DNA of 64,000 nt from Axinella damicornis (lineage: Eukaryota; Porifera; Demospongiae; Axinellida; Axinellidae). Shown one piece after another: positions 1-10,000 of this stretch. The position numbers and the translations under genes were made by a program. The stretch lies in NCBI GenBank assembly GCA_963931865.1, contig OZ007510.1, forward strand, positions 6,797,399 to 6,861,398. Reading direction: 5' to 3'. The notes under the pieces are model-generated. The model ran no database searches. It was not told where the DNA came from and saw nothing but the letters and a program-made list of their open reading frames with translations. The first letter of the stretch is position 1. Every line of letters begins with the position of its first letter.

Positions 1-92
1 TCAGCCTCCCCCTGGAATGAGGCTACTAGCTTACACATGTACTTAGCCTTATTCCAACAAACGAGACTGTGGCAACCAAGGCTGTAACTCAC

Positions 93-1283
93 TGTGGTGG
101 ATGCAGTCGCCAGTTTGGTGCCTGTGACATTGAATGCTAGTGCTGCGAGAGGAGAGTCATGAGCCGTGATTGCAGCAACTGCTTTCTGGATGGCAGAGGG
201 GGAGATGAGGAGAGGGAGAAAGAATGCATACTGCCAAGTGATTGGCTGAGCCAACTCGCTCCCCCTTACCACCCACCCACAGCCCCCACCCCCACTCACA
301 CCTATCCCACCCCAACACAGCCCCCACCGCCACCCACACTCACACCTATCCCACCCCAACACAGCCCCCACCCCATCCATAGCCCCCACCGCCACCCACA
401 CTTATACCTACCCCATCCCAACACAGCGCCCACCGCCACCCACACTCACACCTATCCCACCCCAACACAGCTAGCCCCCACCCCCACCCACAGCCCCCAC
501 CACCATGCACCCACACTCACACCTACCCCACCCCCACCCCCACCACCAGTGGTTCAGCAGCAACAGTACCTCTAACTCTCTACTCCCTTACCAGGTTAAT
601 GACATCAAACACTTGCACTTCGCCATTCTGTAGGAGAACAGGAGTCAGAGAGAGAGAGGCAAAAGTACTAACTACATGTACTACACAATATCCTGCCGTA
701 TTGGACAGTTATTCATCTGTCACATAATGAGTCTGTACCGGTACATGCTATGCATACAACAGTATAAGCACCATACAGGTACCATGGACAAACTATAAGG
801 ACCTATTGACACCCAACTGCTGTTGAAGGGAGTGACAGTCGGTCATGGCTCACCTGACTGCTGCCGGGATAGGCAATATATCCACTGTCATTGTCCACTG
901 AAAGAGCACACAATCCTACAATAGAGTACATCACCATTACATGTTACATGCTTGTACATGTACATCATCATTCTTACAGCATTATGTCATCATTATGTCA
1001 TCATTACATCATCACTATATCAAGAACAGGTTTCCCACCTGATGGATTTTTGGGTGTGTCTCTGATTGTGTGCATTACCTGAGGGAGGATTACAATGATA
1101 GCTATGAGTGTATACACAGCCACTTCAGAGTGTGTGCAGTGCTCCAGATCACCTTCATGTCTCTGATATTGTGGATGTACAAGTTCTGTCGAAGAACAAC
1201 CACTAACCGCTAGGATGTGACATTTTGTGTGTGAGTTTGAAGTGGGAGGAGGGGGAGAGCAAGGCATGAGAGTAGGAAAGGAT

Positions 1284-1321
<38 letters not shown>

Positions 1322-1605
1322 GGGGAGGAGACAAAGGAGGGTAGAATGAGGAGATAATCAGAACGTACATCAAAAATTTAAGCCAACAGCTCTGCAATAA
1401 TTCAGTTGCTATGACAACACACACTGTGTGCATAGGTACTGTGGATACCTGTCGATTTAACTTTACTGAGAGAATTGTGTCTGGATAACTGTATGTGCAG
1501 ATCTCTGAGTTTTTCTGTGGAGAGCATGACAGACAATGAGAATAGCCATTCCACAACTTCTACATCATCAATACATTAAGATTTTGTGTGTGTGTGTGTG
1601 TTGTG

Positions 1606-1699
<94 letters not shown>

Positions 1700-4382
1700 C
1701 TAATGGAACCAGGGGGGACTAGACATGTGATGTTTGCACTTTTTTGATCTCGATTTCATGCTGATGCTCTTCACCAGAGACATTATCTGTTGGTGCATCA
1801 GAGTAGTGAGCTATGCCGGACTCACGTAGACACCATGAGGAACGAGAGCTTGCGAGACTGCTGTAGGCAACAGCTGGCCCAACCTCTGCACTGGGAGCTG
1901 TCCAGTGCTAGACTCACGCGTTGACACAATCGGGGAACAGGAGCTGAAGTGAGCGAAGCTGCTCGTAGGCATTATCATGATTGTAGCATGTACAGCAACT
2001 TGTGTGGCTCACTAGCTGCAGCTACCCGGCATTTGAGTGGGTGTGCATTCACGTGTTGGCTCACCTTGAAGTGGCAGACCCTCAGCTTCCTGGGATTGGC
2101 CAGTTCCACCATGGCAACAAGGCTGCTGGCAAACAATCGCTCAATGATACACACCTCTCCTCCATCTGTATAGAGAGGAAGATTACGATGTGCATATCAG
2201 GTTCTGAAATCTCAAGACTGTGCAGCCAATCTTGAGATTGTGCAATTCGGGAGCACAATCTCAAAACTGGGCATGTGAACTTTAGGAGTACTTCTGTTTT
2301 CCCGTTGGCCACCATTGCTTGATCGCTCGCTTTGATTGTTGCTGGCAGTACAGCACTCAGGAAAGGCCCACAAATATTCTGACCACAGCGTTGTGATCAC
2401 CGTTGTGCACCGACATGTTGTGTTTTTTGGCTGGCTTTGACTTGACTAGCACAACAGAAGGTAATCTGAAAGCTATGGACAGACACAATTCCCTGTACAA
2501 AGTGTTTTCATATACAGAAATCGCACTCACTCTGCTCAATCTCTAGATTGCACACTTGTGCTGTTTCATAAGGAGACTGTGCACTATGTTAGCACAGTCT
2601 CCACTTATGCTGGAATCCCTACAAACATGTGAATGGAAGTGACTGTTCCTGGCACTAGCACAGAGTGTGTGCTGAACTCAGGTCTCGTCTCACCCTTCTC
2701 AAAGCTTGGCTCCATCCGCTCAATGGAGTTCAAAGGGAAAAGTTTGTAGCCACTCTTGGTCCCCACCGACAGAGACCTGGAGCCATGGGGCAGACAAACA
2801 CATGAGGATAGGGCCATCACATGGATCAGTGTACAGTACAGAAACGTGAACACTTAGCAGGCTAGAGTTTGTCTTACTCTCCTGTGTATACTCTCCTGCG
2901 TATACTCTCCTGCGTATGTGCAGGCAAGAAAGAATTTGGAGGTCGACTCACTTGACTGTGAGGTGGAGTGCTTGGTAGGCAGTATAGTAGCTACAGCATA
3001 GCAGTTGGTAGGCACAATATAGGTGCTTATTAGTCTACACCTCCCAGGGAGGTATCGGGGCATGTATTGCAGTCCAGAATATTTGAGGTGCACTCTGGAG
3101 CCTCCTCACTTGAGAGTAGCTGTCTTTCTTTGGAGGCATCAATTCTGGACTCTAATTCTATTTAATGCCAACCCACATTGTCTGATATGGAGCACTGTAC
3201 TTGAACTTCCCTACTTATGGGCATGCAGTTCTGTGATAGTCAGAACTTGTTCTATACAACCTGCACAGTGAGTTCAAATCATTTCAGCTGCTCAGTTTGG
3301 AACGGTATAGCTAGGGAATGTGAAACATTGCTAAGGCCCTGGGTTGGCTACGCCTAGCCTAGTTCCCAGCTAGGCCCTCTCTCCGAAAGGCTGGTAATGA
3401 GGCTAGGCTACGCGCCTAGTGCAACATACATATTGAAGCAGTACTAACAGCTAGAATCTTGAACCCCTGTAAGCTATTCAATGAACACGTTTGGAGGTTC
3501 TACAGCAGTTTTGTACTCATAGGCGTAGGAAGCATTTTAATGTTGGGGGGGGGGGGGGGGGGGGGGTTAATTCTCTCCTTATAAGAATTTTTTTTACAAC
3601 AACTATACAACACATACTGTACACTAGTGGAACACTAGTGGATGACCAAGGTACATCACAAGATGCTCCACCTAGGTTACGTTTTTTTTGGCTGGCTGGC
3701 TACAAAGAATGACTCTAAATGCTTCATCACAAACCAGTGACCCCGATCGACCATGTGCTCGAAGGTGTGCTGTAAATAGATGTAGGAATTTTAATTATAC
3801 TGCATAGTTCTTATTAGAGCCCTGCAGCTGTTCAGTCATGATCGGGCTTGTCGCTGTTGATGAGTGGCTTGGTCTGAAACTTTGAGGTGAGAAACATGTT
3901 TGCTCAAGTATTAAGACTACTATATATTAGCTGAAGAGACTTTTGGGGGGGCTGAGCCCCCTTGTTTGCATACTTGGGGGGGCTTTAGCCCCCCCAGCCC
4001 CCCCGCTTCCTACGCCTATGTTTGTACTCCTGCATTCAAAAATGTAAGGCCCGACAACAACTAGCTGCCATAATATAATAACAAGAAGTACGTCCAGCTG
4101 TTGGAAAGTCCCTGAGAGCACACAGCACTAAAGTTCATGTGAGATCCTTCGCTTATTCCAATAAACGCTGCTTTGTGATTTCATTGGTCCTCAAATTTCT
4201 GGAATGGATTTGGATGGTGTCATAAGACCATCTCCTTTCATGGGAGGGGTCTGGGCATGAGACTATTCACCTTCCCCCTCCACGTTTTCCCAGCCACCCA
4301 TTCCAACATACGTTGCATCCTGGTTGAAGTTGACAAAGAGGAGCTCTGCAGTGGATTCCCCTGCCTCCTGTGATAGGTTCAT
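93..4382 (-). CDS. WIPI/ATG18-family autophagy PROPPIN, 5' part (partial)
   Basis: WD-propeller protein that binds PI3P/PI(3,5)P2 on forming autophagosomes. Nine exons on the minus strand join in frame: 4312-4382 (ATG at 4382), 2694-2776, 2065-2165, 1449-1514, 1153-1209, 1039-1078, 854-915, 592-627 and 93-185. Together they give 203 residues. Every junction has GT donors and AG acceptors and matching phase. The product starts MNLSQEAGE, followed by [78 protein letters not shown] and [22 protein letters not shown], all typical WIPI1/WIPI2 blade sequences. The FRRG lipid-binding motif should lie in the next exon, beyond the left edge. The gene is transcribed away from the downstream kelch gene. 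WIPI1 versus WIPI2 orthology cannot be settled here. Confidence 0.92.
258..545. repeat. C-rich minisatellite
   Basis: Degenerate tandem units of roughly 45-60 bp built from CCCACC, CACAGCCCCCACC and ACTCACACCTA blocks. It lies in the WIPI intron between the exons at 93-185 and 592-627. Long open frames across it are compositional. Confidence 0.8.
1284..1320. repeat. poly-G tract
   Basis: Uninterrupted run of 37 G on the plus strand inside a WIPI intron (C-run in the transcript). Length is probably unreliable in the assembly. Confidence 0.9.
1585..1698. repeat. (TG)n microsatellite
   Basis: About 110 bp of TG/GT dinucleotide repeat with one TTGTGTTG interruption. It ends just left of the point (about 1705) where similarity to the second segmental copy begins. 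Confidence 0.95.
3355..3405. mobile_element. 51-bp MITE, TAGCCT..AGGCTA ends, 9-bp TSD
   Basis: Flanked by GGCTACGCC (3346-3354) and GGCTACGCG (3406-3414), a 9-bp duplication with one change. The ends belong to the TAGCCTCGTTCCCAGGC family. The other segmental copy (about 50350) lacks it. Confidence 0.6.
3518..4020. mobile_element. hAT-like MITE, 503 bp, 8-bp TSD
   Basis: Ends are CATAGGCGTAGGAAGC and its reverse complement. TTTGTACT is duplicated at 3510-3517 and 4021-4028. The interior has G-rich and C-rich runs next to the ends. The second copy (about 50458-50470) keeps only the first eight bases, CATAGGCG, then jumps to sequence matching 4126, so it carries a deletion rather than an empty site. 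It lies in WIPI intron 1 (2777-4311), which otherwise shows no gene. Confidence 0.7.
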
Positions 4383-4583
4383 CTCTGTAGATCAGAGCCC
4401 TGGTTTTTTACAAAAAGTGAAAAATAACCTCGTACCCCATCTGATGTGAGAGTGCCTCTGGACGAACCTACTGCAGCCTGCTCTTCAGTTCCGTATTACA
4501 AGAACATGATGTCACTCATTGTGTGTGCATGATTGTCACATGATGGACTACATCACTTTGTCTAAAAATAGGTCGAGGTTTGA

Positions 4584-4593
4584 TATATATAAA
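4584..4593 (+). promoter_or_regulatory. candidate TATA box
   Basis: TATATATAAA about 200 bp from the WIPI start codon and pointing away from it. It could serve the kelch gene 1 leader or a non-coding transcript beginning near 4610-4620. In the second segmental copy the same site is degraded (near 50945-50953), so its role is uncertain. Confidence 0.4.
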
Positions 4594-4658
4594 GCCACGA
4601 ACGGGTGGGAAAAATCAGTCATCGTGAGCAGCAACACAGCTTCGAAGACGGGGACCTA

Positions 4659-5125
4659 TTCCTGTACTTCACCACCATGAAGCCTCGGGAGATGGTGCCG
4701 TGCGCCGTTGAGACAGTTTACCCCCTCAACTGACGCTTACTTCGCTTCCTTCGATGTAGGTACAACGTCTAGTTGTATCGCCATTGACTCACGCTCTGGG
4801 AACCCTGCACCACTTAGCGGCCACGCAACCACCAGGAACCTGGTGCTCAGTGGCAGGTGTAGGTGCTTCTCGGGGCACCCAAGCGGCCTTGGCTGTCTGG
4901 AGCGACTGAAGTGCCCGTTGGCACAGTGCCTCAGAGAGTCGGGGTCGTTTGGGTACTTAGTTCATGACATGAGTGAGCGTCAGTTGAGGGGGGCAAACCG
5001 CGTCAGCTGTGTACGACACCTTTTCCTTACTCTTGAGCCCATCTCCCACATTCACAAGGGTCACAAATCATGCATGCACAATTTTGAGCATTACATCATG
5101 CATTGCTAGTTTGGCCTGGGGCGGG
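4659..5125 (+). ncRNA. putative structured RNA or structured 5' leader (copy 1)
   Basis: 467 bp unchanged between this copy and 51019-51485, although the flanks differ. It contains a long closing stem: 4716-4736 pairs with 4977-4998 over about 20 bp. Nested inside are hairpins such as ACCAGG-AA-CCTGGT, GGTGC-GCACC, GTGCC-CGTT-GGCAC and GTACAAC-GTTGTAT. A TATA-like box lies about 70 bp upstream and a TTTT run at about 5021. A short ATG ORF (4677-4733) and an ATG-less 133-codon open frame (4708-5109) also cross it. I tried to match U3, RNase P, MRP, SRP and 7SK RNAs from memory and saw no likeness. It may be a Pol III-type RNA, a structured leader, or a block kept identical by gene conversion. 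Confidence 0.35.
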
Positions 5126-5198
5126 TACCGGTAGGGCTAGGGGGAGAGGGCGGCTGAGCCTTTGGGCTCTTGGTCTGTAGGTCTGAGTTTCTGCAGTG

Positions 5199-5241
5199 AT
5201 GAGAGAACACTGCTTGAAAGGTCTCCTGGAGAACAACTGAG
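5199..5241 (+). promoter_or_regulatory. leader exon end with 13-codon upstream ORF, gene 1
   Basis: ATG at 5199 opens a 13-residue uORF (MREHCLKGLLENN) whose TGA is followed by one G and a strong donor (GAG|GTATGAG). The kelch ATG at 7088 follows a pyrimidine-rich acceptor (TTCCCTGTAG|CAC), so this is probably a 5' UTR exon spliced onto the first coding exon. The same arrangement occurs before genes 2 and 3. Confidence 0.5.
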
Positions 5242-5456
5242 GTATGAGGCAATAATTAATCTGGTTGGTTATAGTTGCTCAGAGTTGATCGTTTGATCCC
5301 GGTCACAAATGCTGCGGACTCACCATTGTGACAAACATACTCGCCCACTCCTTCACACTGTACTGCTTGTACGTAGTTCCCACACACTGTCGTAAACATC
5401 TTAACTGATTGCTTCATAAGGTATTTCACTTGGCAGTGAGCCTTTTGTGTCTCAAG

Positions 5457-5884
5457 TAGGCCTGAGATAATTATGCCTCAACTTGTAGCTATTATTCTAT
5501 TCCAGAATTCTTTCAAAATCTTGCTATTATTCCCCAAACCCTTGCTATTATTCTCATATTATTCTCAACAAATACCTTTATAGTCAACGCTTGTTATACT
5601 GCAACATTAGGGAACATTCAACATAGTCTTGAGTGAGCAAAGATTGCACCTGAGGTACCGGCAAATCAGAGTCCTCGGACTACACTGTCAACAAATCAAC
5701 TACAATATCTGTGCCAGTGCTGCAAATGTCAGCCATTATTACCATGTGCAGCAAAGTGGAAGTCAATTTGCACCACACCCCTTACTTCCACATGTAAATG
5801 CTTGCTATTATTCTCGAATTATTCTCAATTCTTTACCTTTGCTACTATTCTCAAAATTATTCTGGCATAATTATCTCAGGCCTA
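5457..5884. mobile_element. hAT-like MITE, 428 bp, 8-bp TSD, empty in copy 3
   Basis: TIR TAGGCCTGAGATAATTATGCC with matching inverted end. GTCTCAAG is duplicated at 5449-5456 and 5885-5892. The second segmental copy (near 51826) has a single GTCTCAAG and no element. The interior is AT-rich with repeated TTATTCTC motifs. Confidence 0.8.
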
Positions 5885-6596
5885 GTCTCAAGTCCAGCTC
5901 TTGTTTGAAAGTAGCAAAACAGAGTTAATACCTTAGTTCGCAGCAATGGACTTCGCAAAAGTACACCCGTTTGTTTCCTTATTCATAAACATGATTTGTT
6001 TGTTGCCCTTGTTTCACGTAGCTAATCAACATTTGGATTTGTAGGCAATGAAAATATTAAGTGTCCCAACGTACCGTATGCAGAGACTTTCACATCACGT
6101 TTATCATCTGCTGACGTTTATGTTGGACGGCATTCCCTCCAAATTCCCCGGAGAAACTTTAACCATGGAATAATAGAGCACTCCTCTATCATCCATACGT
6201 TAATGAGGTTCCTCAAAGACCTGTAGATATCTGTATCATATGGATTTCAAGAGTGCATCTCATATGGCAAGAAGTGACAAATCCACCGCCTGATTATTCA
6301 CGGAGTGACTGTTTGACATTGTGATGAAACTTGATTGTAGAGTAGGGGTGTCTTGTGGCATGTTGTCGAGTGTACAGGCAACAGTATCTGGAATACATTA
6401 ATTACCCTTCTCTGTTTTAAGTCTTGTTCTTGTGTGTAAGCTATGTATCTATGGCTTTGTATGGTGTTACCGTAGCTGGCAAACAGTCCGGGAGTCACTT
6501 CTAACCAGTGGAGGCCTTTGCGTGCCTTGTCTTCATCTCAAAAACCTTATCACATACCTTGCACTTTCACCGGTAATCTTTCCGGGAGAGTATACA

Positions 6597-6840
6597 TGTT
6601 GAGGATCCAGAGAGGCAATACCATGTCTAGTGTCTCCTGGGAACCAGTAGTCCCTACCCCCATAGCACAGAGAACTAGAACTAAGAGCAAAGTGATATAA
6701 TTATATTATTAGCTTCTCTGACATAGGCCTAGAGTGGTCTGTTGCCATGTCATGTACATTTGTGTGGTCTTATGGGCCAAACGTGGCCTGCTGTCATTGC
6801 GACAGGACCTAAAAATAAAATTCATTCATTCATTCATTCA
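6597..6840 (+). mobile_element. LINE/SINE 3' fragment with (ATTC)n tail
   Basis: About 244 bp present here and absent at the equivalent site of copy 3 (about 52537). It ends with GACAGGACCTAAAAATAAA followed by ATTC repeats (6821-6840), the kind of tail seen on CR1/L2-clade LINEs and SINEs that use them. No coding region remains. Confidence 0.5.
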
Positions 6841-7087
6841 TGTACACAATGTAGGGCCAAGTGAAGTGCTTGTAGGGTCTCCAGAAAATGCAGCATGCAA
6901 GTGACCATATAAACAACTGCTAGTGCATGTTGCAGTCCGGAACGACACTAACGGTGTGTGCAAGACCCAGTGCTGATACAGATGTGGGTGCATGTACTAT
7001 AGTTCACTATTCAGTGGTGACATCAGAATAGTATACTACCGTTGAGTGTGTGAATGTAAACTGACTGCACACTCTTCCCTGTAGCAC

Positions 7088-10000
7088 ATGGCAGCCATTC
7101 ATCCACCAGCTTCAAACCATGATGAGCCACAGGCACGACAAGGCCATTGCACTGTGTTTGTCTATGGAAAGATCTTTATGTATGGAGGTCGCATTATTGG
7201 GACCAGTCATATCCAACCTCCGACTGAAGTAGACGTGTTTGACCCAGCTACAGAAGAATGGGACTGGATTACCACCACGGGACCACCACCACCAGGGTTC
7301 ATCCATGCATCCTGCACTGTCATTGGTATATACCTGTACGTGTTTGGAGGATGGAATGATATCACCTACTTCAACAACATCCACCAGCTCAACACACGCA
7401 GCATAGAGTGGACTAAACTAGATGATGTCAACCAGGGAGAAGCCCCAATGACCAAGGCTGCTGCTGCCATGGTCTCATACAATGAGAGGATGCTCATCAC
7501 AATCGGGGGCTATGGAATCCTGCCAAACCACCGTCGCACAGGAGCAGAGTATATTCTGCATCCGTTGCGTCCAGGTCGTGGATATACAAACGAATTGCTG
7601 TGTTTCGATGTTGATTCAAGTGAGTTTATTCATGCCCATTCACTGTCATTACACACTGAAACAGCATTCTATGTGATCCTAGTTAGTGCCCAAAACACCA
7701 GCAACTATTTCATATTTTGATGACACATTGGATCGTTCACATTCCTTGGGACAGCTAGCAGTTCTTTGATGCTCTATGGTGTATGTCCAGCTTAATAATG
7801 TTATAATTACAGTACCCAGTACATATGTGAGTGGATTTGAGAAAGGGGACCACTTCACAATTTTAAATGTGCATATGCTTCAAAGATGCGTATTTCCGCA
7901 ACTCTTAGTACAGCTCAAAGATTTCATGTCACTGCTGCAATAATGCCTCCTGATAAGCAACCCACGTAATTTAGATTGCACATACCATACGGTTAGGGCT
8001 CAACACATTGTATGTATGTATGTAACAATGCAAGGCTGATCTGGAACCGCGTGTAAGCATGTTGAAATTGTAGTCTTGGTACCAAAACAATGAGTAATTG
8101 GAGTACCAATTGCGTATGTGAGAAAAGGGACCATTTTGTGCATTACTTGACATGAATTTTTTCTGACTGTCATATCTCTACAAATAATGATGATAATGAA
8201 GCGACTCTTCGTACAGTGTAAGTACTAACCTTGAGCTAGTACCAACCCACACCAGAAGTCTGTTACAGAGTTGAGTGCCTTCATAGCATTGCCATTTTCT
8301 GGAAAATTCTGTGTGCTGTGAACTACTGTCCCATAACTCCCCTGCCCTGCACAAGTACACCATCAGATACCGAGTGGATACATGAAAGTCCACATGAATG
8401 TGTACAAAACATACATGCTTGGCTGTGAGAGCTCTCACTTACACTTACTGCAGTGAATGTGTCTGTTGATTGCTCTCCTCCCAGGGACCTGGTCATCACC
8501 ACACACCACTGGCACTCCTCCACCCGCCTGTGCAGGCCACTCCTTCAGCATGGTGGACCTGCACAGAGCTGTCCTGTTTGGGGGTCAACAACTACGTCGT
8601 GTATTATCCAACCATGTGTACATCCTGGATGTTCGACAGTGGGTGAGCTCCACCATTGATAACTCAGCCCAGTATAACATGGTTTGTGTAGTGGCAGAAA
8701 TAAGTGTTAGACTGGTATTCACTGCATGTATTGCAACTAAATCAGTTTTATGCTGCTTTTTGGATCGTTCCCTGGTCATTGTCGGAGTAGTAGAGTTGGT
8801 CCATAATTAGTCTTGTTCCCAGACCATTCATCCACATGTATATCGCTTCCTGTGTGATACTGAAAGTGATGTTTGGGTCTGGGACCGAGACTAGCCCATA
8901 ATGTACACCATGCTGCCCTTTACCCTTAGTGTGGTCATTGCCGAGCGCCTTAGCGCGAGGCAACTAATCGTGCAGCGTAGTCAAGTCGCGTCTGTATATA
9001 CGTATATACCGTCACACTTTAATTGCGCGGGGGCACGGGGGCGGTTGCTTGCGCGGGGGCACGGGGGCGGTTGCATCGCTGCGGTTACTGTGGGCGGTTT
9101 CGATAGCCACGTGCACCGCGTGCGAAATAAGTTGAGAAAGGCGAAGGAGAGAGAGAGTCTGACAGATTCAGCGATGTATACAAGGAGAGTTTTGCCGAGC
9201 GCCTTAGCGCGAGGCAACTAATCGTGCAGCGTAGTCAAGTCGCGTCTGTATATACGTATATATATATATCCGTCACACTTTAATTGCGCGGGGGCACGGG
9301 GGCGGTTGCATCGCTGCGGTTACTGTGGGCGGTTTCGATAGCCACGTGCACCGCGTGCGAAATAAGTTGAGAAAGGCGAAGGAGAGAGAGAGTCTGACAG
9401 ATTCAGCGATGTATACAAGGAGAGTTTAGCGGAGACAGGTAGGACAAACTTTTAGTCCAGACCACGGTACATGTAGAGTGTTGACTGTGTTTCGTCCATA
9501 CTTTAGTTACTACTACCGCCGAAATGGAGCAGGAGCAGTCCAAGCGTGATCGTGCTAGAGCGCGAAAACGCAAACAAAGGGAGACTGCCTCACTGGTGTC
9601 GATACGAATACCAGGCTCGTGGTAGCACACACGCACATGGCTGTGCTAAGCTAAGAAATGATCCAGGTGTTTGCACTCTGGTGGAGAAAGCCGCTGTTGG
9701 ATGGCTGGCAACCAAGAGACGTCAAGATGACACTAATGTGGATGATGACATTGAACTGCTAATACAGCAAGGAGAAGTTGCCAAAACTACAGCATTGCAG
9801 TATGCTGACTGGTTGGTGACTACAATGAACGACTCCATACCTGACGACATGTGGCGACTACCAGTGCCTCACCCTTGCACTTTGAACGTGACTCACCTTG
9901 GAGATACTGATGATGCCGACTACCATGACATTGTCAACGCAGTGCAAAGACACACAAGATGTAGTCCTGCGTATTGTCTACGCAAAAAGCCTGGTCAGCA

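Noticed and set aside
1..92. Next WIPI exon (with FRRG) at the left edge
   Set aside because: No frame in 1-92 matches the expected blade sequence; it must lie outside the window.
159..575. Long proline/histidine/threonine-rich plus-strand open frame
   Set aside because: It is the C-rich minisatellite; the minus strand here holds WIPI exons with proper splice sites.
4708..5109. 133-codon open frame, identical in both segmental copies, as a protein gene
   Set aside because: No ATG start, stop-codon-free stretch is modest for its GC content, and composition (Cys/His/Arg-rich without motif) does not look coding. Identity is better explained by RNA or regulatory function or gene conversion.
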